NCBI GenBank assembly: GCA_022410635.1
Contig: JAJVDF010000448.1
Span: forward strand, 734,960-798,959
Reading direction: 5' to 3'
DNA from: Tretioscincus oriximinensis
Taxonomy: Eukaryota; Chordata; Lepidosauria; Squamata; Gymnophthalmidae
DNA length: 64,000 nucleotides
The position numbers and the translations under genes are program-made. The stretch's first letter is position 1; every line of letters begins with the position of its first letter. Below, in pieces: positions 12,798 to 23,990 of this stretch. Below the pieces are notes generated by a model that did not search any database, had not been told where the DNA came from, and was given only the letters and a program-made list of their open reading frames with translations.

Positions 12798-14098
12798 GTA
12801 CAGAAAGCATTCATCCCATTTTTCAAATTGAATGAGAAATGAATATTTCACTCATATTATAATCTTAGAAATGAATCATGTTTCTGAATCCTTTTTTAGA
12901 AAAAACCCCAGTATTCTTTAAATTATTAGTTTCTCAATACACAGAGAAGATATTGCTAATTATGGGATTTAACTCTTAGATGTTATCAGATAATTGGAAT
13001 GAGATTCAGACTGAAACACATGAGATGTGTATGTATTTAGATGGCTTGGCCCAAGATCCCTGGGTATAAGACAAAGTATAAATAAATCACTATTGTGCAG
13101 TGCTTATATAAAGCTCTTAATTTAGTTGAAGGAACAATAATTTGCAGAGACTCAAGAGTAAATTGAAATGATGTATTTAGCTAGAGAAACTTAGTTAAAT
13201 GCAACATAATTTAGCAGTTAGAGTGATTCTTTGTTATTGGCATTTAAAAGGCTTTGTCTTATAAAGATTCAATTCAGCCAACATTGACATCCAGGTGAAG
13301 GGGAAAACAGGCTGTTTAGGTACATTGTTTGGGTACTTGTGTTCAAAGGAGTAGCCTATTTGTGGAGGAAACCTGTTATAATACAGTTTTAAAAATAGGC
13401 TCCTAAAAGCCTTCTACTTTGCTTCTCTTCTACTTTATTCATTTGCATTGAAGCCTAGTATCCATTCTACAGCAGCAAGTGTCATTGAACATAGCTTTTA
13501 GCAATCATTTCCATTGACTGTAGAATTTTTGGCATTTTTCTTCCTCAATTTTTCCCAGACAGGACTCTTACCCTAATAGCTTTTCTTTCCTGTCTGGAAG
13601 GAAGGAATAAACAAAAGTTTGCAGTAAGAGATCACATTCTTAAAGGTTGCAAGTTGTAATCTTATATGGAATCTGGATGCTAAAATTGCACTGTATATGC
13701 AACCAACATGCCCCTATGCTTAAGGGAGATGTAAAATACATTTGCCCACCTTTGCCAGTCTGGTCTTCTAATAATATATATCAGTCTCTTATCTGGTGGC
13801 TTCCCAGTTCAATTCTGCATTCTTGCATGAAGCCAGCTGAGTGAATTTGGGTTGGTTGCAGTTCTTCAGAGCTCTCCGAACCTCACCTACTTTTAAAGGG
13901 GTCTGTTGTGAAGAATAGAAGGTTATGTAAGCCATTTTGAGTCCTTTGGGTTGAGAAAAGCAGGGTTTAAAAATCAAGTCCTACTGAGTTCTTCACTGAC
14001 ACACTCCAGTTACATTTTTGAGGCACATTATTGAGTCAAAGCATGAGAATCAGAATTGTATGAAATCTTGTGTAATTAATATTGTATTTACCTTTCAG
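12798..14098 (+). other. MTDH: MTDH intron 3, with a SINE
   Basis: GT at 12798 and AG at 14097. It contains an old Sauria SINE (13754-13976). The rest is AT-rich unique sequence with no other feature seen. Confidence 0.7.
13754..13976 (+). mobile_element. Sauria-type SINE, old copy
   Basis: The order of shared words matches the better copy at 29952-30209: GCCAGTCTGGT, CTCTTATCTGG, CAGTTCAATTC (degraded B box), GAAGCCAGCTGAGTGA, CCTCACCTAC, GTCTGTTGTG, and the tail TAAGCCATTTTGAGTCC. The copy is well diverged. It lies in MTDH intron 3. Confidence 0.7.
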
Positions 14099-14275
14099 GA
14101 GCTTGGGAAACAAAAATCAGTAACAGAGAAAAACGGCAACAACGTAAACGTGACAAAGTACTGACTGATGCTGGGTCAGAATCAAATCTACCATCCATGG
14201 AAAATTCAGTCGTAGCACCCACTGAGCAATTAACAACTGCAGTATTTTCATCAGGAGGTCCCAGAAAAAATAAAG
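14099..14275 (+). CDS. MTDH: MTDH exon 4
   Basis: A 177-nt phase 1-1 exon after CTTTCAG and before GTACATG. It begins (G)AWETKISNREKRQQRKRDK, a block almost unchanged from human, then VLTDAGSESN and a variable stretch ending TEQLTTAVFSSGG and PRKNK. The highly basic REKRQQRKRDK run is the best-conserved part. The serine/threonine-rich remainder is probably disordered. The match to human over both ends makes the assignment secure. Confidence 0.95.
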
Positions 14276-16126
14276 GTACATGTGCCTATTGTTCCTCTTT
14301 TTCACTTTTAGTTAGGGAGAACAGAGTTATGTGTCTGTGTGTGTATGAAATTTTGTTATAATGAAATCCATCATAACCAATTACAATGTTGCGACTTCCA
14401 AATTTGTTTTTTATACCACAAATTTTGTTATATTGGGATTCTTTATATTATTGTTGTTGTGACATGAGCTCCGATCTTTGAGTAAAGGTTGGGATATAAG
14501 TTTATAAAAATCAATTAATTAATTAAAACTATTTCTATTGTAGTTGATATTTCTTGCAGATATGATTCAAAAGATTATTAGACTCATTGGTGGAAACTTA
14601 AAATTGCTAACTGTGCATTTAAATGTATAAAGAACTCTGAGACTTTCCACAAATATTTTTAGCCTGTCCTCTGAAATCTTGGCAGACAGAATTAACTATT
14701 TTTGTTTAACTTTTTATCCTGCTCTACACCAAAAGCCTTCAGGGCAGGTGAAAATAAAACATCCTAATGGCTACAGTGCCTGCATTGGGAGATGTTACTG
14801 TTTCCACAAACAGGAGGGAGCAAGTTCTCTCTTAAATTGCACAGGTACATGGATGGGAGACCCATAGATTCTTTCTTGATCTACACTACTGGCATCTTCA
14901 CAAGGTCCTGGGACAGTTAAAGGAATGTTCTTTTCCTTGCCTCGTGTAAAAGCTCTTTTCTGTTGTCTTAGAAACAAAGGAAGAAATCAAAGCAAAACAA
15001 ATGGCCGCGATATTAAAAAGCTAGGAAAAGGCCCGTGTGCCCAGTAAGAACTTAATGCATCTCCAGTGGTCTGCAGAATCACAGGAAATACTTTTTTATA
15101 TGATAGGAGGATTTTTTTNAAAAATTTTCCTTCATCTGCCACTACCTTGTAAGACCCTTTTATGGCTTCAGTAATCCAGAGGAACTCCCAGTTGTTAGCA
15201 CAGTTCTACATTTTGTTGCTCCTGAACCAGAGTGTTCTAACTCCACCTTACAGAATTTAAGTGGAATTCAAAGACCATTGGGCTGTCGTAGTAATTTAAT
15301 ATGAGACCATACGACAAGTCATTAGAGCATGGCAGAACCAGTCCATAGTGTTCTCACTCTGACTACTCGATTCATTTCCGAACCATGTTGTACTAACTCC
15401 CATCTGCCAATCGTAGCTGTTGATTCAGCTCTGAGACTTGTTGTTCAAAGTCCAGCAGCCAATGATAGTGGTGTTACCCAGTCACATCCAGTGGCTGCTT
15501 GCCTCACGAGGTAGAGTGGTTTTGCGGTGCCAAAAACAAGACGTAAAAGACATAAAATCTTTGTATAAGTATTTTCCCGCTGTTCATAAGCAGTGTTGGG
15601 AGGCTATTTTTAATTCTGACAAATGATTGTAACTTTCTGTTGCATATAACAGGTAATAAAAAACTTCAAACTGAATTTTATCACTATTTCTCACACACCT
15701 TACAGCTCGTTGACAGTTCAGGAATTAGAACAATAATTGACGCCTCGAAATCGAAAATTGTTGCAACTCCACGTGAACATATCTCAAAATCTATTTTACC
15801 AAACTCAACAATGATGCATACAACATCAAGTTGACAGATTTCTTCCGATTACAAACCACATGGAGATGTTTACTTCCCTATATCAATAATTGGTAACATG
15901 ATAATGAAACCACAAGTTTCAAATTGTTGTCCTGAATTTTTTAAAAAATGGCTGGGTTCTGTTTCTGGAGTGACAATATGGCTTGAACAGATGCAGCTCA
16001 GCTTCAGGCCTAATGTGCTGATTTTAACTTAAACATTATACATGTTGTGCAGCTCTTTGTATGATCAGCAAAAAAGGTGTGACAGCTATTTAAAAACTCA
16101 ATTTTTGCTTGCCTCTTTTTTATCAG
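14276..16126 (+). other. MTDH: MTDH intron 4
   Basis: GT at 14276 and AG at 16125. Near 14345-14450 there are GTTATAATGAAATCC and TTTGTTATATTGGG motifs reminiscent of the Tigger-like ends at 1175-1806, too decayed to call. There is one N at 15119. Short reading frames at 15329-15834 show no recognisable domain. Confidence 0.6.
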
Positions 16127-16192
16127 GTGATCCCATCTTGAATGTTCAAGTTAACAATTCTAAAGCTGGGAAAAATGATGCTAACCAACAAG
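16127..16192 (+). CDS. MTDH: MTDH exon 5
   Basis: A 66-nt phase 1-1 exon after TTATCAG and before GTAAGAAA, a strong donor. It encodes (G)DPILNVQVNNSKAGKNDANQQ, aligning with the human stretch that contains LNVQV and SGKGD. It is short and low in complexity, but its position and phase fit between exons 4 and 6. Confidence 0.92.
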
Positions 16193-16676
16193 GTAAGAAA
16201 TATCTATTCTGCATTATATGTTTGTTAGAGCTGCTAATATCTAAGATTTCATGTACCATTTTAGAGAAATGTTAACTAATTAGCGGGCTTGGTTATTTCA
16301 ATCTCCACTTGTTAAATTGGTACATTAAAATTTTTAATTTTATTTGAAATTGAAGTACCATGCACAGTCAAAGTTTGGAGATCTGCACAGTGTGGGCTAA
16401 ATTTACATTTTATGTAGTTGTGAAGACAGCATATTCTTGTGTGAAGACAACAGTGATATAAAAGTGTTTAATAATTTTATTCTAAATAAGACTTTTTGTC
16501 AATCTTTAAAATTATTTACAAGATTTCAGAGAAATAACCGTGTTAGTTTTGGTAGAGAATCCAACAAGGGGGCTTGTAACACTTCGAGACTAACGGGAGA
16601 AGGGTAGGTGGCATGGGGTTTCATCTACTTCTACAGATGCTTAATTAACTTACATGCTTATTCAAAGTTTCTCCAG
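16193..16676 (+). other. MTDH: MTDH intron 5, with half of a palindromic element
   Basis: GT at 16193 and AG at 16675. The only recognisable content is the half-element at 16524-16640, ending 36 bp before exon 6. Confidence 0.7.
16524..16640. mobile_element. half copy of the 'AGAAATAGCCGTGTTAGTCT' palindromic repeat
   Basis: TTCAGAGAAATAACCGTGTTAG, GAATCCAACAAGGGG, GAGACTAAC, GTGGCATGGGGTTTCATC and CTACTTCTACAGATGC occur in the same order as in the half copy at 36889-37012 and in the first arm of 58399-58676. Only one arm is present. It is a vertebrate-wide palindromic repeat of uncertain superfamily. Confidence 0.65.
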
Positions 16677-16913
16677 GGCTAAACGAAGGCCCTACAGTAA
16701 ATGGAGGCAACTGGAATGAAAAGCCAGTGAAGCTCACACCTCAGATTGGTTCAAGTGAAGAAAAGTGGACTCCGGTGTCATCTGCTGGTAACAAAAGAAA
16801 GAATGAAACATCAGCTTGGGGAAAAGATGCTGGAGATCATGGAAATGGAAAGGACTGGGGTGTGTCCCTCGTGGGCAGAACCTGGGGTGAGCGCACTTTG
16901 TTCCCTGGTATTG
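16677..16913 (+). CDS. MTDH: MTDH exon 6
   Basis: A 237-nt phase 1-1 exon after TCTCCAG and before GTAAGTG. It encodes (G)LNEGPTVNGGNWNEKPVKL, then SSEEKWTPVSSAGNKRKNE, then GNGKDWG and ERTLFPGI, matching human SGLNENLTVNGGGWNEKS through FSGIG. Relative to human, five residues (VSLVG) follow KDWG. A consensus-like donor (GGGTGAGC) at 16886-16892 inside the exon would, if used, remove exactly 27 nt and keep the frame. That is inference only. The region is disordered, rich in W, G and N. Confidence 0.95.
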
Positions 16914-18014
16914 GTAAGTGCCTCTCCAAGGTAGCTTTTTTCCCCTGTCAAAGAAATTGGATCTAGTGTTTTTTAAAATAACTATGGGCATCATGTGTAC
17001 CTAACCCACAACTGTGCCCTATAGAATTATTATATTGTTCCTTTCAAATTAATTTATTAGGATAGTTAATTAGAAGCTGTAGTTAGGGGACATATTATTT
17101 GAGATCAGTCTGAAAAGACTATTCTCCTTGGATGTGTTCTTTTCTGCCAAGGGTTTTGTTTTGGGTTAAATTTCAACATAAGGGTCTGCTGTCTACATCT
17201 TTGCACAGACTGTGGCACGCCCCACTTCTGAGATATAGTTTGAAATATGATTCAATGCAAAAACATCCATAGATTTCTTCATCCTGTTAAGAAAACCCTT
17301 TTCCCATTTGAAGCCAGCAGTACTTTCCAAACCTAAATGTCCTTCAAAGCTTACAAAATATGGTTTAATTGCAATGTCATTCTAAGCCTTTTTTCTTGTG
17401 GAAGCCTCTTTCTTTTATGAAATATTTTATCTTTGATGTTTCTGAGTTTGGACATTTCAATTTTGGAATGCCTTTCCTTCTTCATAAATTATATCTTAAC
17501 ATCTCAAAATGTTTTTTTTTAATCCAAATGCCAGAAACTAAATATTTCTATTTATTTATTCATTAGATTTTTATATCATCCTACATCAGATCATAGGGGA
17601 TTAGTAGAAAAAGGGAAAGAAAGTTGACTGACATGATGAAGGGCTCAGAAACTGTGGAAAATTTTCTTGTTCAAGTCAAGTCAGTAGGGTACTTCATTAA
17701 AATCTATGTTGAAGGACTGGCCAAACTTCCCCCATCCCCAACTTACAAGTGTTTGTGAATGGAAATTAGTTATCCATGTGATAATAATTACTGACTTTTG
17801 TTAATTTGAATGAAATTAAACAGGCTAGTCAAAGGGGTAATAGTTGAAAAGCAGCTAACCAGAATGGCCAGGTTCCATTTCCAGTATTTATAAAATAGTA
17901 TATTTGAACTTCGATTTCTTGACAAGAAAGTTAGTGTTGTAAGATTTTTTTTAAAAAAAAAAATTTATATTACATGGCTCAAAAGTCCAAATAAGTTTTA
18001 TATTTTTTCAATAG
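16914..18014 (+). other. MTDH: MTDH intron 6a
   Basis: GT at 16914 and AG at 18013, between exon 6 and the extra exon. AT-rich unique sequence; no repeat or gene seen. Confidence 0.6.
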
Positions 18015-18101
18015 CTTGGTCTGGAGTGGATGGAAGAATTAATACTTCTGAGCAGAGTTCTCCTTCGTTTACTTCTTTGAATCTGACCCCTGCAGTTTCT
18101 G
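18015..18101 (+). CDS. MTDH: MTDH extra in-frame exon (between mammalian exons 6 and 7)
   Basis: An 87-nt phase 1-1 exon after TCAATAG and before GTATGAT. It encodes (G)AWSGVDGRINTSEQSS, then PSFTSLNLTPAVS. It keeps the frame exactly between exon 6 (GI|G) and exon 7 (LSSESVSQ). In the mammalian 582-residue metadherin as I know it, GIG runs straight into STAEPVSQ, so these 29 residues would be extra. The length is a multiple of three and both phases are 1, the pattern of a skippable cassette. The splice sites and open frame support a real exon; constitutive or alternative use cannot be told from DNA. Confidence 0.8.
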
Positions 18102-18476
18102 GTATGATTTTAAAATCTCTCCACAAATGAACTATGTGCCTGAGTTGCATTCATTTAAAAACTACTGCTGAGCACTGTTTTCTGAAACATTTGGTGCATT
18201 TGGAAATGATGATGCATGCTTATTGTATGCAGGTAATCAGTAATGCCAACTTATAAATACCAAGCAGTCTAGCTCACTTTTGGAGCCCTAATAATTCTTT
18301 GTTCCTTGAACTTTCAAAAGTCAAAAGTAATTGTTTAGTATTTTGAGCATGTTTGAAAAGTAAATAGTTTCATTAGACTTGTGTTCCTCAAAATATGTGA
18401 TTTTCAATTTGATACCTCTGCTACAGATCAAGACTTCCAACACCCTCTCAGAAAACGTTATTATTATTTTTTCCAG
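18102..18476 (+). other. MTDH: MTDH intron 6b
   Basis: A 375-bp intron with GT at 18102 and AG at 18475, unusually short for this gene. The polypyrimidine tract is weakened by TTATTATTATT, but TTTTTTCCAG gives a good acceptor. Nothing else seen. Confidence 0.75.
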
Positions 18477-18575
18477 GACTCAGCAGTGAATCTGTTTCTC
18501 AGCCAGGTACTACAGACTTTCAGTGGGAGTTAAGCCGAAATCAGGCACATATTGATGATGAATGGTCTGGGTTAA
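18477..18575 (+). CDS. MTDH: MTDH exon 7
   Basis: A 99-nt phase 1-1 exon after TTTCCAG and before GTACGTT. It encodes (G)LSSESVSQPGTTDFQWELS, then RNQAHIDDEWSGL with a split asparagine. This matches human AEPVSQSTTSDYQWDVS and RNQPYIDDEWSGLNG. The IDDEWSGLNGLSSADP stretch leads into the SND1-binding segment and is nearly invariant. Confidence 0.95.
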
Positions 18576-20982
18576 GTACGTTCCTTTAAACATTTTGCCT
18601 AGATTTGGTTGACGCAGAATATAAACAAATTTGTTGGTATCTCCATAATAAGACATCTAACTTTATATTTTCAAGTTTTTATCTATAATTTTATTAAACT
18701 TATTATTAAACTATAATAAGTTTAAAAACCAATAATTTTGCTATATTTCCTCTATTAAATGCACAAAATACATAGATAAGAAAGACGTGAGCATTTACCT
18801 TGGCCTTTGGTTGAGCAAATAATTTTCCTTTCCCGTTTTTAATATTTTTAGTGAGTTAACTTGCTAAAGAAATCTGCAGCCTAGACATTGAAAACATTCA
18901 TTAGAAAAGAAGACCTTGCTGGTGTCTTACGCTTTGTGACATTTGGGGGCAAGGCTAATAAACTTGCAAGAACCAAAACATTTTAAGGTGGTGTTGGTTA
19001 GCTATTGCTGCTACTTTCCTTTTACATATATGTTTAAAAGGTTTTTTAAAATTATAAGCTCTTATTCTGAAATAAGTGAGTAAACAACTTTATTTTTCAT
19101 TAAAACTGATACCATTAAAAGGGGTTATGTCCAGTACGTGTGAAGTATTGGCAAAGCAATATGAATTCCTTTCTTTTTCATTAATAGGAAGGCTTGCATC
19201 AGCAAAATAACAGATTCAGGCAGTAACCTGTGCTGAAGAAAAACTTAGGAGAAACTGTAATATCTCCAAGCCCTCTATGTATGGCAATTAAATGGCCATT
19301 CTGTTGAGCAGGTCACAGTTTATAAATGTTTAGGTATCATCTATCATGCTTTGCCTCTGGTGATCACATTAAATATTGAATTGAAAATTCCGCAAAACTA
19401 CATTAGCTATTTATAGGTTTTTTTCTTTTCTTAGCTAGCTACAGCATATTTTCCTTACAGTAAAGATTTTTCATTGTACTAAATATCATATAACAATCAC
19501 TAGTGCTTAAAAGCTCTACCAGAGAGAGCTATATTCTCTGAGACCAGAAACAAACCTAAATTCATATTTGTTATCTTTAGTACATGTGCTAAAGAACTCT
19601 GGTTCTTAAACTTCATAAGTTCAGCTTTACCCCCTATAGCCATTATTGTTTCCAGAATGGCAAATAACTTACTCAAAAACCAAATCTGGACTGGGAATGA
19701 TCAGAATGCAAAAAGCCTTGACAGCAAATTTCTTACAATTGGAAATTTTAGAAATACTTTTTACCCTGCAATTATTTGTTCAAATACTTTATTCTGATTA
19801 GAAGCCTTGTATTCTTTGAAGTTTAGTTGTCTGCCATTCAGCCGCATATGGCAGATGGATTCCATTTTGTCAGGGGAACAAATGTTGTTGCATATTCTTT
19901 TATAAGGGCTATTTGCTATTATTACAGTTTATGTCAGATTGAGCTAAAGAAGCTACGTGTGAGATAATCAGATTTTCCACCCTTACAACAAATACATCTT
20001 TGGTGACAATGAGCACAAGAAAGTTCTGGGATTGAAATAAATATTATAATTAAGGATAGTATAAGTTAAATGAAAGAAAATGTTTATATATATAAGTACA
20101 GAACTAAGAATAAAAAATGAATATTTGATTGAACAATAGTTAGCAGTACACAACTAAAGATGGTAAAAAAAAACCTGGGGAAATCCAAAGGATAGATTGA
20201 ACAGCACAGGTGAAATCTATGGAAGCTCAATTGATTTTTGATTTCTTGAGAGAAATGAAAGCAACAGTATATGGGGCCAGCAGTGAAAACACTATTGATC
20301 AGGAGTAGAGTAAGTTCATGAAATATACAGAAGGCAGAAAAGGAGACACAACTACACTGAAGCAACCTCTCAGTAGAAATAAATAAAAAGATCTTGAAAG
20401 ACTTGAGGGAGGCTGAGGGAAACAAACTCACACAAAATTAAATCAATGTAAATTTGTGTAAACAAATTAATAAAAATATTGCTTGACAGATAAAAGGTGG
20501 ACTGTCACAGTGGAAAGTAAAATGTTGCCAATTAATCTGCATGTTTCAAATGAATGCAGAACACCCCAACATAAACTTGATCAATTGTTCTTATTTCTTT
20601 TTCTTTGCATTTGTACCAACACTCTGGGCTAAATGTGTAAAGCAATAATAATCAATTTTGTAATGTATATTTTGTTAGTACCTGTTCTTGAAAACAAATA
20701 AAACCGTAATGAACCATAATAATTCATTATTCTATTTAAGAGTACTCTCATAATTTTACATGATTAACAAATTTGTGCTTTGAATTTAATATTTTAGCTA
20801 ATTATATAATAAATCATGTATAAAAATATTTCATTAATACATGTTAGGGGTTTGTCTAATCCTAGCTATTTTGTGGTTCAAGAAATGTGTTTAGTGCAAA
20901 TTTAGCATTTGTTAATACAGCTTTACTCCTAGTATGTTTATCCAGGTTTTGCACCAGAGACTAAATTTTTGACCTCCTACAG
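18576..20982 (+). other. MTDH: MTDH intron 7
   Basis: GT at 18576 and AG at 20981, 2.4 kb, very AT-rich. No confident repeat. The 115-codon minus-strand frame at 20084-20431 has no recognisable domain. Confidence 0.7.
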
Positions 20983-21113
20983 ATGGACTTTCTTCTGCTG
21001 ATCCCAGTTCTGATTGGAATGCCCCAGCAGAAGAATGGGGAAACTGGGTAGAAGAAGAAGAAAAGACTTCTTCCGTTCCACAGCTTGAGGAAGCATTGTC
21101 TGAGGCACAAAAG
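20983..21113 (+). CDS. MTDH: MTDH exon 8, SND1-binding segment
   Basis: A 131-nt exon, phase 1 in and 0 out, after CCTACAG and before GTATTGA. It encodes GLSSADPSSDWNAPAEEWGN, then WVEEEEKTSSVPQLEEALSEAQK. The two tryptophans in SDWNAPAEEWGNW correspond to those that in human metadherin (about W394 and W401) insert into pockets of SND1 tandem nuclease domains. Both are kept, with the acidic flank, so SND1 binding is probably conserved. The tail after WVEEE is variable. Confidence 0.97.
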
Positions 21114-21275
21114 GTATTGATCTGTTTGAAGGATAATTGCAGCTTATACAGAAAAAGTCAACAATGTTAATATTAAAATAGTAACATAATTTAACAATTG
21201 TTTCTTAGTGTTAAACTGCAGTCTTATAATTAGTATTTTAGAGACACACGTGTGGTTGTTTTTCATTTTTATTAG
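21114..21275 (+). other. MTDH: MTDH intron 8
   Basis: A 162-bp intron, the shortest seen in the gene here, with GT at 21114 and AG at 21274. Confidence 0.8.
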
Positions 21276-21395
21276 GTTTCAGATGATGATAAGGAAAAAG
21301 CAGAATCAGCTCTGCAAAGTACTGCAAGTGGTAAATCGAAAAAGAAGAAAAAGAAAAAGAAGAAACAGGGAGAAGAGGCTTGCTCTCCTGTACAT
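21276..21395 (+). CDS. MTDH: MTDH exon 9, lysine-rich nuclear-localisation block
   Basis: A 120-nt phase 0-0 exon after TTATTAG and before GTAAGAT. It encodes VSDDDKEKAESALQSTASG, then KSKKKKKKKKKQGEE and ACSPVH. The VSDDDKEK start and KSK(K)nQGE block are the same as in human, where this polylysine tract is the second of three nuclear localisation signals, ubiquitinated in the cytoplasmic form. The AAG/AAA run is prone to slippage in sequencing, but the frame here is intact. Confidence 0.97.
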
Positions 21396-23026
21396 GTAAG
21401 ATAGACATTGTTTTTCAAACCATAATTTTATGTGAGCAGACTTAAAATTTGAATTTGCCAAAAATGACCAATCGCCTGTAATCATAAAGCAATTAATCTA
21501 CGCTTTTAATCCTATCCATAAAGTTCTCAGGACACATGCTAATTGTTGAAAACATACAGAAAAATAAATAAAATACTTAAATATAAAATTGCAGTAGAGT
21601 ATACCAATTGGGAAGGTGTGGCTTCTCATTCAAAGACACGTTATAAAAAGACTATCTTTACTAACCCTCTAAAACATACATACAGTATTTGTTGCACTTC
21701 TGAATTATTTCCATAGCCTCGGGCAGTGCCCCCTCTTTAGTCCACCGCAACTTTAACCTCCAAGGGTTGTGACTCTGATAGGTGACCTTCTCATAGATAC
21801 CAGCACACAGTCAAATCTACAGTAGAAAATATGGGCTCAAAATGCTTAAGGTTTATTATATATGTTGAAGATAATACTTTTGGATCGTGCCAGTAGCAAA
21901 TTGGAAGCCGGTGCAATTCCAACAGATCCAATGTATATCCAACCAGCAATACCTACAATTAGCCTTGCAATAATCAGCACAAGCTGTGACTCCCAAACTG
22001 TCTTCAAGGGCTACCTTACTTAAATTGTATTACAGAAGTGCAATCTGGATGTTACCAGAATACATTACGAATCGCTACGGGCAAACTATTTCTATCCAGA
22101 CAGAGTCATACCAAGTAAGCCATTCATAGCAAAAAATAGACATTCCTGGTATATGCAGCCACTTGACCATTAGGTGATATATGTCCCTAAATGAATTTTC
22201 AGCCTGGTCAGTTTTGGTTTGGTTATGGACAGTGGTGTTCCCTGAAATGTTTTTACCAGTTTGGGCTGCTATTTTCAGTGTCCTAGCCTGTAAGGAAGGG
22301 TTGCTGCTTATTCTTGAATTTGTGTTTGAATAAGGGGTATAGGGAAAAATTACCTTGTCTTGTCTGAATTCAGCTTCTGTGAATTAGTTCTCACTTAGCC
22401 CATTATCACCTCCAGGGAACAGTCATATGTCTAAACTACTGCTGCTGGTTAAAATCCATACCATACTGATGGCAGTTCACTCCATATTTCCTAGCGATAG
22501 TTCTCAGAAATCTCATTTAGTTGTTAAAATACATGAAAAATTTGTTCCTAAGATGTCAAACAAAAATGTCATAGTAACTCTGCATACTTTTTCACATCAG
22601 AAGCAGTAAGCAGATGATTTTGATACTGTAAACAAGTTCCATTTAATAGATTTATGGCATATACATGCAGATTGTTCTTTTGAATGGTCTTTATTCAAAA
22701 TACTGTGTTCATATCGTTTCAAATTTGCATCAAGCCTGTTTTTTGAAAAGACATTTTAAAAATTGAGTTTTTAAAAGTTGTTTTAAGTTTGAAACAAAGC
22801 TTTATCCCCTTTGGATCTTACTTCAGAGGATAGGGAAGCGGTGATTACTGGTGTCAGTAGTAAGGAAAATTAGTAAGAAAAATACTATTACTGGCAGCTA
22901 ATGTTATAAAAGTTAGTTATTTAAATTAAGATGGCTCATAATGTAATATCACGTTGCTTTAAATTAACCAAAATATTTTAAACAATAGTTAAGCTTCACA
23001 TGTTGTTCCACCTTTGTTCTTGATAG
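21396..23026 (+). other. MTDH: MTDH intron 9
   Basis: GT at 21396 and AG at 23025, 1.6 kb. Unique AT-rich sequence; no confident mobile element recognised. Confidence 0.7.
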
Positions 23027-23143
23027 GATGCTGATGATGTGGAGAGACATACTGGGGAAGAATTTCCAGAAGATACCTCAAAAATTCAACAAGAGGAAGT
23101 AGCTTTCTCTTTAAAGACCATCAGCACTAGTGAGCAAGCTGAG
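23027..23143 (+). CDS. MTDH: MTDH exon 10
   Basis: A 117-nt phase 0-0 exon after TTGATAG and before GTATAAC. It encodes DADDVERHTGEEFPEDTS, then KIQQEEVAFSLKTISTSEQAE. The end matches human EKAFSLKTISTSDPAE closely; the first half is acidic and variable, as in human (TEELEKEIREDLP). Both ends are phase 0, so it could be skipped without a frameshift. Confidence 0.95.
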
Positions 23144-23589
23144 GTATAACTAAACAGGCATGCATTTATTATGCTTAATAAATCAATGGCAAATTTCAAA
23201 AGTATAACTTCTTTTAGAGATCAAAAGGCAAAGAATAATTTAAATTCATATATAAGGAATTACCTTTCTGTGAGACCTTTCATAAAGGCTCCTACTAATT
23301 TTGAGTACAAGGTTTGTATCCAGTGACAATGTTAATATGGGTAAAAGGCATGTAATGTTTTCAGCTCTGTTGAAAAATAATTCTAGATTTTCTCTGCAAT
23401 TTTGCAAGTCCTGTTTTTCTGACGATGAGAATTCGGATAGAGTTTGTTCAGGAATTTGTTCTTCAGATGTTGAAGACTTTGCCTAAACAGCCTGAATTCC
23501 ATTTAACTTTTCTTGCTCTTAGTTTCTTTTCCAAAGTACTTTTTAAGATTTTGTTCACACCAGTTGTCAGAAATAAATTGTTCTATTTT

Positions 23590-23990
23590 GTTTGTTTATT
23601 CATTTTTATATATTGCCCCATACTAGGGGTGCCAAACGTACTGGAAAGCCGGGAATGTCCCGGATTTGGGGACAAAAATATTGTCCCATCTGGGCTTAGT
23701 AAAGTTATGTAAAAATCCCAGATTTGTAAATTTTCCGATGCATAAGACAAAGAGGAATTGCAGGACAGGGCTGACAATAGCAGGAGCAGGTTGGCTGCAC
23801 TCCAAAAGCTTCCTGCGTCCTGGAAAGATCCTTGGAGCGTGCTGTAGCTGCTGCTCTTTATGTGTAAGTGTGTGTGTCGTCCCAGTTTTGGACACTTCGA
23901 TTATGGCAATCCTACCCCATACCCAAAGCTCTCAGTGTAAACAACAGTGCAAAAATAGCAGCTTAAAACAGTAACAAAACAGTATCCGAA
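23590..23990 (-). mobile_element. Sauria SINE 3' tail, interrupted
   Basis: Reverse-complement SINE tail: TTTATTCATTTTTATATATTGCCCCATAC is followed, after a 291-bp insertion, by CCCCATACCCAAAGCTCTCAG and AACAGTAACAAAACAGTAT. This parallels CCCGCCCTATACCCAAAGGTCTCAG in the tail at 59310-59362. The insertion duplicated CCCCATAC. Confidence 0.7.
23624..23914. mobile_element. hAT-like element 'TAGGGGTGCC' with 8-bp target duplication
   Basis: Starts TAGGGGTGCCAAACG and ends ATTATGGCAATCCTA, whose complement starts TAGGATTGCCATAAT. CCCCATAC stands on both sides (23616-23623 and 23915-23922). Vertebrate hAT elements with TAGGGTTGCCA ends are common. Non-coding; it cuts a SINE tail in MTDH intron 10, so it is younger than that SINE. 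Confidence 0.8.
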
